Assembly: GCF_026151205.1 (NCBI RefSeq)
Contig: NC_087073.1
Coordinates: 14,341,837 to 14,405,836 of the forward strand
DNA length: 64,000 bases
Origin: Bolinopsis microptera
Lineage: Eukaryota > Ctenophora > Tentaculata > Lobata > Bolinopsidae
Direction of reading: 5' to 3'
Shown: positions 22,804 through 33,328 of the stretch, one piece after another
How positions within the stretch are numbered: position 1 is the first letter of the stretch
How the letters are laid out: each line of letters begins with the position of its first letter
The notes under the pieces: generated by a model
The model's input: only the letters and a program-made list of their open reading frames with translations
What the model was told of the DNA's origin: nothing
Databases searched by the model: none
Program-made: the position numbers and the translations under genes

Positions 22804-24750
22804 TTAATTTACTTTCTTTGTGTATGGGTAGGATTTTTTGCGAAGGTTCCAGATATCAGTAAAGATGTCACGTTTCAGCATAGCACAGGATGTCAATGCA
22901 CCACCCATTAGAGCACCAGTAAACCCACACATCAAAACATCTTGACCTGTCATGATCAGTCCAGAAATATCTGTTTCTGGTCGCAATGCTGCATTAGCTT
23001 CTGGGGCAAATCTATCAACATTGTGATCCAAGCCATAAATCTCACCCTTTGTTGATGAAATGTAGTGGTTGTTTGTCACTGGAGTGCCAATATCCACATA
23101 GTCAATATACTCTTCTATCTGAGGGAACAACTGACATGTCTGATCAATCATCTTTTGACCAATTAATTTCTTGGCCCTGTCATAATCATCTCCTCTTCGC
23201 TTTAAAGGCTGGTCATCCCACGATTCAAACCACTCCCACTGGGCAAAGGTAACAATTGCTACAGTACTTTTTTCTCGTCTCTCTGGGTGATTATCCCAGT
23301 TGGGATCCTTTGTACTAGGAAAGGAAATAAAAAGCAGTGGTATATTCTTGTCAGAAGCATTATGGGCATTCTCTTGGGTAAAGTAATCACATTGAGTCCC
23401 AGCCATGGCAGCATGTTCATCAGTAAAAGCCCAAGTATTTTGACGAACAAGGTTCAGTTCCTTTCCACTCCTGTTCAGTCCCAAAAATACACTCATTGTA
23501 CCCACACCCGCCTTTACCCTGTCCTGTTTAAGAAGTCTAGAGAAGTAGGCAGATGATTTCACTACACTTTCATCCAAAAGTGAGTTACAAGTATTCATCA
23601 GTCCTGCAGCTGAAACCACAATCGGACTCTCTAGGAAACAAGATTCATTTTTTCTGGCCACTTGTACACCTCTGACTGCTCCGTTTTCAACTACGATCTT
23701 TTCTACCCTGGCATTCACAAGAACCTGTCCCCCACTTTTCTCAATGACTGGAATAATGTTCAACGCTATCTCAGATGCCCCTCCAACAGGGTAAAATCCT
23801 CCAGTTCCCGCAAAGTGAGAGACTAATCCCGCTTGGGTCCTGAATGAGGACTCTTCAGGCTCAGTTCCATAATCTCCCCAGCAGTAAGTGAAGACTGTCT
23901 GCAAATCTTTGTTTGCTGTTAATCTTTTCACTAATGAGGCAGTTGTTTCTTGACATTTCATCAGTTCATCCTTGAAGACTCCCATCTTGAGAAGAAACTT
24001 TGTCAAGGATAATGGCATCAGCTTCAATACTCCAGTTATGGCTTTGGGTAATTGTGAGAATTCTTTTACCAACCGGACATATTCATCAATAGCATCATGT
24101 TCTTCAACCGGAAAAAGTGGCTTTAGCTCTTTCGCAAATCTCTGCAAGTCATAGAATATGGGGTACTCTCTCTTATCGTCCCCTACACCAATTGCTACTT
24201 TGTCAAATGGGTTCATCAATGGAGCCCATTCAAGCTGGCCATCAGTCAACTGATCCACCAAAACTCTATTGTATCTACCATCATCCATCTCCCCAATATA
24301 GTGAATCCCAACATCAAACTCATAATTTTTGTCAACGAAGGAGTGACAACAACCCCCAGCCTGGTCATGCTGCTCCAATACTAATACTTTCTTCCCAATC
24401 TTAGAGAGAATGGCAGCTACTGTCATACCCCCTATACCACTTCCAACAACCACAGCATCATAAACCTGCTCTTGAACCTTACCAACTGTAAATGACTGTT
24501 TTATAATGGCATCTCGTTTACGGTGATCCATCTCATAGGGCTTTCTAGGGACCCTAGAGTCTGCAGAAAATGGGTTTTTGCTTCCAAAGTCAGGGTAAAA
24601 CAGCCAAAATACTGTCTTGTGTAGGTATCTTAGTCCAACTATCAAGAAAGCAGCCATTCCAAGGAATATTTTGTAAAGATGAGGGATATTGGAGAACATT
24701 ACATAATATGCAAGCACCAGGAACGTCAAACTGAATATAGCAACTTCCAT
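22804..24750 (-). CDS. RETSAT: Retinol saturase-like (all-trans-retinol 13,14-reductase), copy A, 648 aa
   Basis: Flavin-dependent oxidoreductase that in vertebrates saturates the 13,14 double bond of retinol at the ER membrane. One uninterrupted open frame from ATG 24750. It has N-terminal hydrophobic segments at about residues 3-18 and 29-51, a dinucleotide-binding motif GSGIGG at 103-108 after VYDAVVV, then LEQHDQAGGCCH, the family FDVGIHYIGE motif, and a C-terminal FAD-contact region (GLIMTGQDVLMCGFTGALMG). Human RETSAT is about 610 residues, so this copy is full length. Intronless, which is unusual for the family and suggests a processed ancestor or intron loss. Substrate in an invertebrate is unknown. 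A splice-like AG lies 1 nt before the ATG. Confidence 0.92.
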   Translation of the reverse strand: MEVAIFSLTFLVLAYYVMFSNIPHLYKIFLGMAAFLIVGLRYLHKTVFWLFYPDFGSKNPFSADSRVPRKPYEMDHRKRDAIIKQSFTVGKVQEQVYDAVVVGSGIGGMTVAAILSKIGKKVLVLEQHDQAGGCCHSFVDKNYEFDVGIHYIGEMDDGRYNRVLVDQLTDGQLEWAPLMNPFDKVAIGVGDDKREYPIFYDLQRFAKELKPLFPVEEHDAIDEYVRLVKEFSQLPKAITGVLKLMPLSLTKFLLKMGVFKDELMKCQETTASLVKRLTANKDLQTVFTYCWGDYGTEPEESSFRTQAGLVSHFAGTGGFYPVGGASEIALNIIPVIEKSGGQVLVNARVEKIVVENGAVRGVQVARKNESCFLESPIVVSAAGLMNTCNSLLDESVVKSSAYFSRLLKQDRVKAGVGTMSVFLGLNRSGKELNLVRQNTWAFTDEHAAMAGTQCDYFTQENAHNASDKNIPLLFISFPSTKDPNWDNHPERREKSTVAIVTFAQWEWFESWDDQPLKRRGDDYDRAKKLIGQKMIDQTCQLFPQIEEYIDYVDIGTPVTNNHYISSTKGEIYGLDHNVDRFAPEANAALRPETDISGLIMTGQDVLMCGFTGALMGGALTSCAMLKRDIFTDIWNLRKKSYPYTKKVN

Positions 24751-25760
24751 CCTGCTGATAATGTTATATGTATATTACAAAAGTTTATTTTTAAAGTAAT
24801 AAACAGCACAAAGCTAAAATACATAATTTTTCAATAGAGCCTAAAACCTGCACAAGTCCTTTTTTCTGAGTGGTTTGTTTTGTCACCCCTTTCAGAATTT
24901 ATCTGTTTTTTTTTGTTAGATATTACTATTGCAATATTTTCATTCATTTGAGAACAAATTTGAGAAAATAAAATATTACAGCAAATCATATTACAGTACA
25001 TTTGTTATCCAATTGTATATATGAGAGAATGAAACACTATATTTATTAAGCAACTGTTACAATACAGGGAAACATAAATACTACAAAACATCATCAAATA
25101 TTTGGTAAACTTTAACAATTAAAATCAGTAAAAATCAAATAAACATTTTGATCAAATGGAAATTTCAATCAAACAAAAATTTCAATTTTAGTATTTGGTA
25201 ATAATTTCAACATCTAGTACTTTAATCAGTTAATTTGGTTAAGAATCAGCCAAAATTATTCTCAAGTGAAAATGACCTAAAGTTGTCATCAGTTGAACAG
25301 TTAAATCAGCTTCAAAGTTTGGTCTAATCAGTTAATTCACTTCATCGATTTAAAATAGAATCCATTTATACGGTATAAGGTTAAAGTACAACAAGTTACA
25401 ATGTCTCAAGTATCAATTCTCAAGATTAAAAATGTAAAAAAGATCTAATATTAAAATCTGATTATGTAGCTAAGTATAATACTAAGATAAACATATATTA
25501 GACGTATATAATAGGAAAAAACATAAATAAAAGGTCAAAGAGATTTCTGAAACTAGTTCTCACATCTGAGTGTTAAGTAAGTATTTTAAAATCGGTTACA
25601 ATACTATAATTTTTTCAAGAATTTAAACAGTACAAATAAAAACAAAAATGACATATTATAGGCAACATTTCACCATCTTATCTTAATTTGAATTCAAATT
25701 GTACATAATTAATTAGAAATCATTTTTATCTACGCTACAGTACAACAAAGTATTGTGTTA
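24751..25760. other. Spacer between the RETSAT copies
   Basis: AT-rich intergenic DNA. It is the 3' flank of RETSAT copy B and shares scattered blocks with the 3' flank of copy A (see 20690-21058). No gene seen. Confidence 0.6.
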
Positions 25761-27704
25761 TTAGTCCTCCTTTGAGCATTGGTAAGATTTTTTGCGTAAG
25801 TTCTCGATATCAGTGAAGATGTCACGTTTCAGCATAGCACAGGATGTCAGTGCACCACCCATTAGAGCACCAGTAAACCCACACATCAAAACATCTTGAC
25901 CTGTCATGATCAGTCCAGAAATATCTGTTTCTGGTCTCAATGCTGCATTAGCTTCTGGGGCAAATCTATCAACATTGTGATCTAAGCCATAAATCTCACC
26001 CTTTGATGATGAAATGTAGCTGTTGTTTGTCACTGGAGTGCCAATATCCACATAGTCAATATACTCTTCTATCTGAGGGAACAACTGACATGTCTGATCA
26101 ATCATCTTTTGACCAATTAATTTCTTGGCCCTATCATAATCATCTCCTCTTCGTTTTAGAGGCTGATCATCCCATGATTCAAACCACTTCCACTGGGCAA
26201 AGGTAACAATTGCTACAGTACTTTTTTCTCGTCTCTCTGGGTGATTATCCCAGTTGGGATCCTTTGTACTAGGAAAGGAAATAAAAAGAAGTGGTATATT
26301 TTTGTCAGAAGCATCATGGGCATTCTCTTGGGTAAAGTAATCACATTGAGTCCCAGCCATGGCAGCCTGTTCATCACTAAAAGCCCAAGTATTTTGACGA
26401 ACAAGGTTCAGTTCCTTTCCACTCCTGTTCAGTCCCAAGAAGACATTCATTGTACCCACACCTGATTTTACCCTGTCATTTTTAAGAAGTCTAGAGAAGT
26501 AGGCAGATGATTTCACCACACTCTCATCCAACAGAGAGTTACAAGTATTCATCAGTCCTGCAGCTGAAACCACAATTGGACACTCTAGGAAACAAGATTC
26601 ATTTTTTCTGGCCACTTGTACACCCTTCACTGCTCCGTTTGCAACTACGATCTTTTCTACCCTGGCATTCACAAGAACCTGTCCCCCACTTTTCTCAATG
26701 ACTGGAATAATGTTCAACGCTATCTCAGATGCCCCTCCAACAGGGTAAAATCCTCCAGTTCCTCCAAAGTGATTTATCAGTCCAGCTTGAGTCTCAAATG
26801 AAGATTCTTCTGGCTCAGATCCATAATCTCCCCAGGAGTAAGTGAAGACTGTCTGCAGATCTTTGTTTGATGTTAATCTTTTAACTACTGAGGCAGTTGT
26901 TTCTTGGCATTTCATAAGTTCATTCTTGAAGATTCCCATCTTGAGAAGAAGTTTAGTCAAAGGTAGTGGCATGAGCTTCAACACTGCAGTTATGACTTCA
27001 GGTAATTCTGAGAATTCTTTTACCAACCGGATATATTCATCAATAGCACCATGTTCTTCAACTGGGAAACGCAGCTTCAGCTCTTTTGCAAACCTCTGCA
27101 TGTCATAATATATTGGGTACTGTCTCATATCATCCCCTAGACCAATGGATACCTTGTCAAATGGGTTCATCAATGGAGCCCATTCAAGCTGGCCTTCTGT
27201 CAACTGATCCACCAAAACTCTGTTGTATTTACCATCATCTATCTCTCCAATGTAGTGAATGCCAACGTCAAACTCATAATTTTTGTCAACAAAGGTGTGA
27301 CAACAACCCCCAGCCTGGTCATGCTGCTCCAATACTAATACTTTCTTCCCAATCTTAGAGAGAATGGCAGCTACTGTCATACCCCCTATACCACTTCCAA
27401 CAACCACAGCATCATAAACCTGCTCTTGAACCTTACCAACTGTAAATGACTGTTTTATAATGGCATCTCGTTTACGGTGATCCATCTCATAGGGCTTTCT
27501 AGGGACCCTAGAGTCTGCAGAAAATGGGTTTTTGCTTCCAAAGTCAGGGTAAAACAGCCAAAATACTGTCTTATGTAGGTATCTTAGTCCTGCTATTAAA
27601 ACAACAGCCACTCCAAGGAAAAGTTTGGAAAGAGGAGGGATATTGGAGAACAGCACATAATATGCAAGCACAAGGAACGTCAAACTGAATATAGCAACTT
27701 CCAT
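25761..27704 (-). CDS. RETSAT: Retinol saturase-like, copy B, 647 aa
   Basis: Tandem paralogue of the gene at 22804-24750, same strand, also intronless and full length, with the same Rossmann motif, AGGCCH and C-terminal flavin motifs. Identity between the copies is uneven. The N-terminal 100 and C-terminal 300 residues are nearly identical, while roughly residues 140-310 are only about 80% identical. A 276-bp block (27297-27572 versus 24343-24618) has no differences at all, including silent sites, which points to gene conversion. Copy B has a divergent last eight residues. A splice-like AG lies 1 nt before the ATG. Both genes look functional. Confidence 0.92.
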   Translation of the reverse strand: MEVAIFSLTFLVLAYYVLFSNIPPLSKLFLGVAVVLIAGLRYLHKTVFWLFYPDFGSKNPFSADSRVPRKPYEMDHRKRDAIIKQSFTVGKVQEQVYDAVVVGSGIGGMTVAAILSKIGKKVLVLEQHDQAGGCCHTFVDKNYEFDVGIHYIGEIDDGKYNRVLVDQLTEGQLEWAPLMNPFDKVSIGLGDDMRQYPIYYDMQRFAKELKLRFPVEEHGAIDEYIRLVKEFSELPEVITAVLKLMPLPLTKLLLKMGIFKNELMKCQETTASVVKRLTSNKDLQTVFTYSWGDYGSEPEESSFETQAGLINHFGGTGGFYPVGGASEIALNIIPVIEKSGGQVLVNARVEKIVVANGAVKGVQVARKNESCFLECPIVVSAAGLMNTCNSLLDESVVKSSAYFSRLLKNDRVKSGVGTMNVFLGLNRSGKELNLVRQNTWAFSDEQAAMAGTQCDYFTQENAHDASDKNIPLLFISFPSTKDPNWDNHPERREKSTVAIVTFAQWKWFESWDDQPLKRRGDDYDRAKKLIGQKMIDQTCQLFPQIEEYIDYVDIGTPVTNNSYISSSKGEIYGLDHNVDRFAPEANAALRPETDISGLIMTGQDVLMCGFTGALMGGALTSCAMLKRDIFTDIENLRKKSYQCSKED

Positions 27705-28426
27705 CCTGCTGATATGATAGAAAAGATTATTTGGGCGATGTGCAGTAGGCAGCTCAGTATTCCGTTCTTAAAGTAAGTGGGATTCCATAAGCAAACATAA
27801 AAGTTTAGTGTAGGTGTATATTAAACTTCTATTTCTTTATAAGCTATTGCGAAAAAGGAAAATCTTAATAATCAGGAATTGTTTATAAGAAACTGCTGAT
27901 AAAATTACAGCCATGAATCAAAATCTAGAAAAAAATATAAGACTAACTTTAAACTCATGAGTGCTAAGAATATTGCGTCGGGTATTTAATATATGAACAA
28001 GAAGTGTAGACTTAAATTAGGCTGAGGTTATTGGATCAAAATAGCCAATAGAGCATTATTCATAACTCATAAGCCCAACTCTACCAAGAAGTATAAATCA
28101 TAGTCCATAGAACAAAATCTCTTTTAACTCTCTTATTACAGTCGACACCGCCTGAAGGTGACTGCATAACAACGGATCAACGTGGAATCATACGATAATA
28201 GGCTTGCAGCTTCCGATGACAATGTGTTCGATGTTGGTTTTAATCTGGTGTCATGCTTGAGTTGGTTTTGGGCCTTTTCATGTTTATATTTTATTTGTTA
28301 TTGGTATTTGATATTATAAGCTAATATGAACATATACATTTAGTATCTAAAAGTGTATAGCGAGCATATTTAACAATTTCATAGTCAATAATGTATTGTG
28401 ATGACTGAAATATCGCATGTCAATCA
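27705..28426. other. Intergenic DNA, no gene
   Basis: AT-rich upstream region of RETSAT copy B. Nothing recognised. Confidence 0.4.
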
Positions 28427-28713
28427 CAGTGGCGTAACGTTGCCTGTTGGCGCCTCCCCCCCCCCCCCCCCCCCCCCCGAAAAAGCGCCTCCTGTTGGCG
28501 CCCCCTCCCCTTTGGTGCCCCTCCCTAAAATTGAAAAAATTAGGTGATTTTAGAGGATACGCCGGTAAAATCTCTAAAAAAGTGTGTATCTAGAGCAAAA
28601 CACACAGTTTTGCTAGTACTTTAGTTATGTTTTCGAAATTGTCCCATATTCAAACGACGATTTGGCGCCCCCCTAAGACGGCAGGGTCAGCGGGGCCCTT
28701 CGTTACGCCACTG
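28427..28713. mobile_element. hAT-type MITE, 287 bp
   Basis: Terminal inverted repeats CAGTGGCGTAACG and CGTTACGCCACTG, and a perfect 8-bp target duplication GTCAATCA on both sides (28419-28426, 28714-28721). The interior is rich in GGCGCC and contains a C run of about 22 nt. The 8-bp duplication and CAGTGGCG ends are typical of hAT elements. Confidence 0.92.
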
Positions 28714-29371
28714 GTCAATCATATAACTTAATTTTATAAGTTTTTTATAAGGAAAACAAAATTAATGTCAGACCCGTCACCACTCTCAGCAGTCAACCAG
28801 GGCTCATAAAAGCTTAATAGCGCCTGGGTCCTTTCACCAGCTGTGGCAATGTGAGTGGTGGTGTGGTCAGACTCACTTTAACAGCGTGTATTATTAGTAA
28901 ATACAAGCGCGCTAGCTGCTAGTATACTTGTATTACCTACTTTGAAATCAAGTTTATTCAGATATAATATATTTATTAATTGATTGTGTATTGAATTGGT
29001 GATAAATAATAAGAGTATGGATATTATAAAATATGTTTTGTTTCCCTGTAAACAATTTTATGTTAACATTATGTTTTACAAAGTTGTAATCAGCTCGGTC
29101 AGACACAATTTATGATTACAATTCTAAAATTACAATATTGGAAGAATCATCTTTTTTAACTAAATTTAAATTTAAATTTTATGTTTTAGCTAAAATTTAA
29201 ATTTAAAGAAGAGAAAAATCAACAATAAACTATTACAGGTTAGATGTTTACCTGAGTTCTATATCTTTCGATAGCAACTCCATCTATAAATCTGATTAGC
29301 AAGTCATTCTGTATTCCACCAGTACTTGTGATCCTGGTTGCAGCTTTCAACATGTTTTATGGGCCCAACAC
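28714..29371. other. Intergenic DNA, no gene
   Basis: Nothing recognised apart from an AAATTTAAATTT-type palindromic stretch at about 29160-29200. Confidence 0.4.
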
Positions 29372-30890
29372 TCAGCTTTCACAGTTTATGACTTCTGGCC
29401 TCCTTGCGATGTCGTAGCAGGTAGACCATTTCTTGTTGTCGCGGGCTAACCAGATTGTATAGGAACATCGAAGAGCGACCAAAGCAGCCTCATTCAGGGC
29501 TTTATTCTTCGTTCTCTTCGCCAAACCAAAGTAGTTGAATAGAGCTGGTACAGTATGGTGCCAGAAGCCCCTACACCCAATCTCTACCGTAAAGAGCAGA
29601 GCTTTCCAACCGCACCCGTCGATGCCAGGAATCAGCTCTCTGTTGTAGCGTGCTTCTTTACGTGCTACTTGGTCACTGAAGTTACTCTCGTCACCACAAG
29701 TCAGTTCAATCAGAACTACTTCTCTCAAAATATCCGACCATACTACAATGTCGGGTCTCTCCGCTGTGTTGTAGATGTGCTGTGGGAACTGGGCAGGTAG
29801 TGTATCCTCGTCCCATATCAGCTTCCAGTCTTTCGCTCTCTCAAAGGGCCTCTCAATCCTCAACTTTGGCTTTGGGTGTTCATACTTCCCATCCTTCGAC
29901 TTGAACCGTATCCATTCTTTGTCGGAGGTCGTGGAACCTGAGGAATTGTACATCTTGAGTTGGTCAAGCAAGGCTCCGGCTATAACACGTAGGACGTTGT
30001 CATGTCTCCAGTTGTACCTTTTGGAGTTTCTTGCTATACTGCAGACGGCTAGGATGTGCTTGATGTTGCACGTCTTCCAACCACAAAGTGTACAATTTCC
30101 TGTACTTGAGTAGTTCCACAGTTTCATGTTTGCAGGGGTATTAGCCACGTCGTGTGTCGAGTTTAGGTGGAATTTAAGGAGGGCCGGGCTCATCTTGTAG
30201 TTGTAGACAAGGCTGTTCCATCCTAAGTCTAACTGCATTGTGTTCTCCCATGTCAAGAACTTGCCCTGTACTCCCTTGTTTACCAGGGTGACTAGCATGT
30301 CGTTCTCTGACACCGATTCTACCAGTTGTCTTAGCTTCTGCCTCTCAGTCAACTTTGGTTTGCATCCGAGTCCTACTCGGTCTTTAGTCACTACTCCAAC
30401 CAACTCCTGGAAGTAAAGATCTCGCTCTCTTGCCGTCAGCTCCGTTGTATAAGACCATCTCGGGCTGTTCTCCTGTTTCTCTCTCTTGTTATTATAGGCT
30501 TCTACAACTTTGGTGTCATCATTGATTCACGATGTCAATCCTTCGCAGCTCGGTGAGGCACAGTGGTGCATCTCGCCGATCTACCGAATGGTGGTTGCGA
30601 GAAGCATTATTTGATGCGCGCGCGACCCAGTAGTGCATCGCGCTACAAGTGTCATCACTGTTCTTCAGGGCGTGTCCCTTTGATACCTGAAGAGACTTGT
30701 ATAAGTCACTTAGCTTCTTCAAGTTTAGCCCGAAGTAATCCTTGCTCCTGTACAGGACTGTCACAGTAATTGATCTAGTAACACCCAACCACTTCTTCAA
30801 GAATCTGGTGCAGATAGCATCCAGTTCGTACACAAAACTTACAGGAAGGTTGTAAATCATCAGATCCCAGGACATCTTGCTAGTCAGCAT
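29372..30890 (-). mobile_element. LINE C-terminal fragment (reverse-transcriptase thumb and zinc-knuckle region)
   Basis: Two frames, 30890-30519 and about 30505-29372, together read like the end of a non-LTR retrotransposon polyprotein. The first has KMSWDLMIYNLPVSFV, RFLKKWLGVTRS and LYRSKDYFGLNLK. The second continues with a Zn-binding CTLCGWKTCNIKHILAVCS and RYNWRHDNVLRVI. The catalytic YADD part is missing, so the copy is 5' truncated. The end of the first frame (30519-30650) is not LINE sequence but a short repeat also present at 31667-31770, so the element was interrupted. The clade is uncertain. Confidence 0.7.
30519..30650 (+). repeat. Short interspersed repeat copy 1 (inserted in LINE fragment)
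   Basis: The sequence from GATGTCAATCCTTCGCAGCT through AGCTCGGTGAGGCACAGT to GCATCGCGCTACAA recurs at 31667-31770. Part of its left end also recurs in inverse at about 31205-31245 (GGATTGACATTGTGAATCA). It interrupts the LINE reading frame. Confidence 0.65.
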
Positions 30891-31664
30891 GTTAAAAACT
30901 TATGTTTTTTTGTTTTTGTTCAAAAATTTTGAAAATTTTCATTGTATCATGTCGTGACCCCCATTGTCGTTTCACTGAGATCCTTGCTCTAACCAGAGCC
31001 CTCTCGCTTAACTTGCAGTAGCGCGCGATCACCGCCGAACGCGGCACGGGAGTATATTCTAATTGTGAAACAAGCGAGTCACGCAGTACGTGTATACACT
31101 TGTATCACGTGGTAACCCCCACTGTCGCTTCACTGTAGAGTTTCGACGCGATACAGGGGAGCCGCGCACTCGTGCGCGGCGGGTCATACAACGTATGACA
31201 ATGCAGACCGGCGAGATGCGAAGGATTGACATTGTGAATCAAATTGTATTGTTAAGCTACTTATAATTACGACTTTGAAAAATTCAAAAATAATTTTTAC
31301 TTTACAACATACGTCATACAAGTTTAAGCCCAAATTTCAAAAAAAGGCGTACAAATTTTTATTCGAATTTTGCTTTACAAAAACAAACGGTGTGAACCAA
31401 ATTTCGTCGCGTGTAATTTTGATTGTGCTTCTGGAGTTTAGTAAAATTATGTTTTTGCATTTTTAATTTTGCTTTGACAACAAATTTTGGAACCAAATTT
31501 ATAAAAATGTGTATACCAAATGTATAATACTTATGTGTTATATATATTATGGTGCTGCGCTTATCGTGTATATTCGCATATTAAATATGCATACATGTAG
31601 CTTGCTTTTTTGTTGGCTGTGCATGAGTGCACAAAAATATCGAATAGAAAAGATTGCCTCAATT
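30891..31664. other. Transposon-derived filler, no gene
   Basis: Contains two related blocks, GTGACCCCCATTGTCG near 30955 and GTAACCCCCACTGTCG near 31112, and an inverse copy of the short repeat end at 31205-31245. No coding signal. Confidence 0.4.
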
Positions 31665-31775
31665 GACGATGTCAATTCATTGCAGCTAGCTCGGTGAGGC
31701 ACAGTAGCGCGCGCATGCGAGAAGCACAATTGAGTGCGCGGCGCGGCACAGTAACGCATTGCGCTACAAAGATTG
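31665..31775 (+). repeat. Short interspersed repeat copy 2
   Basis: Diverged copy of the 30519-30650 repeat, sharing AGCTCGGTGAGGCACAGT, TGCGAGAAGCA and GCATTGCGCTACAA. It is GC-rich in otherwise AT-rich DNA. Confidence 0.65.
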
Positions 31776-32287
31776 CCCCAATAAATAAGCTGGAAGTAAG
31801 AAATGAAACACTTACCCTAAAGAAATGTTAAATAAGGCACCGGATAATTGTTAAATCAATTACTATTATTTTGGATAAAAATATAGAAAATTTACTAACA
31901 CAAAAGTACGCCGCGCATCACACAAATTTGTAGTATCCTGTTAAGCTTTTAAAATCGAGCGCTATAATTTTGTAAATATTATAAATATTACATTGTGAAA
32001 TATTGATCGCTCTTAATTTGTTATTCTTCTGTTGCAAGTTTTTATATTGTCACCGGATGGGGGTTCCTAACTTCTCGATAATTGGTCTTCGTAATACTAT
32101 TAACATGATTACACATCTATATCTCATTCTACATTACTTCTTGTCGATTCAAATGTAATTTTCTCCAAATATTGTGGAGCACACTTGTTAACAAGGTTTT
32201 GATTTCAATACCTATAAACTATTGTGATCTTAATTGAAGTTCATTCAAGTCACAACATACATACATGCTACATGAAGAGGTCTCCTC
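31776..32287. other. Intergenic DNA, no gene
   Basis: AT-rich; no signal seen. The lowest-coordinate part may be 3' untranslated region of the RTE-like LINE. Confidence 0.35.
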
Positions 32288-33130
32288 CTAGTCGTTGGAG
32301 TGGCCTGCATCACACACATCTCTTCTACGGCGTAACATGTTCCTCCATTCCACTCGTTTTAGAGCCAACTGTTTTACTGCATCTCTGCTGATGTTATCGA
32401 CACCTGTAAATTCAGCATCCTCGAGTACACAGGCCATCCAGCCTTTGTGGGGTCGTCTTCTCAGTCTCTTTCCATAGTTTGGTTTCCAATCCAGTAAGAA
32501 ATTTGGAAACCGCGTCTCTGGCATTCTGACAACATGTCCGTACCACCTTAGTCTAGCCGCACCGATGAAAGTTTCGATAGACTTAATTCCAGCACGCCTG
32601 AGAACTTCTTCATTGGAGACATGGAATAACCACTTTATCTTCAAGATTCTTCTCAGGGAGGTCAGATGGAAGACCTCAAACCGTTTCATCTGCTTCTTTG
32701 TTGTGTTCCAGACTTCAGCTCCATATAACAGAATAGTAATAACAGCAGCCTTGTAGATACGGATCTTGGTGGGCGTTCTTATAGTTCGACTGTTCCATAT
32801 CTTCCAAAGCTGATGGAACGCACCATTAGCACGCTGGATCCTGATGTCAAGATCTCGGTCAATGGTACCATCCCCACTGATGTTGGCACCAAGATAAACA
32901 AAGTTGCTGACCTGTTCAACAGGTTCTCCCTCCACTGTTAGCTTTATACTGTCTCTTTCGGTGTAAGGTCGCTGGGACGCACACTTGCTGATCGCCATGC
33001 ATTGTGTCTTTTTAGAGTTGATCTTTAATCCAGCATAAGAGGTGTAATAAGCTATAAGATCAGTGGACTCTTGCAGCCCTTCTTCAGTATTGTCCATCAC
33101 AGCCAGATCATCAGCGTAGTCACTATCCAT
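32288..33130 (-). mobile_element. RTE-like LINE, C-terminal part (after the split)
   Basis: A 280-codon frame starts right at the catalytic motif (SDYADDLAVM) and continues with FVYLGANISGDG, LYGAEVWN and the typical LINE thumb/connection motif RLRWYGHVVRMPETRFP. The part before YADD lies at 37816-38595 on the other side of an inserted CR1/L2-group LINE. The frame here is undamaged, but the whole element is split and its upstream part has stops. The clade is assigned from general RT pattern only. Confidence 0.8.
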
Positions 33131-33328
33131 TAATTAATTAATTAAAATTGAAATTTAAAAACACCACTATTAAGCGTACACTTTTACTCAGCAGTGTCAC
33201 TACAACTAGTTTACAAAAATACTTTTAAAACTATATATCAAAAGCAAAATAAAGTTCTATGTATAAATTCGTTCATAAAACTTTCAAAAAGCTAATATAA
33301 TTTAGATAAGTCAAAGAGAGGGTTAAAA

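Noticed and set aside
23049-24404. Plus-strand frames across the RETSAT genes
   Set aside because: Antisense shadows of conserved coding sequence, mirrored in both RETSAT copies.
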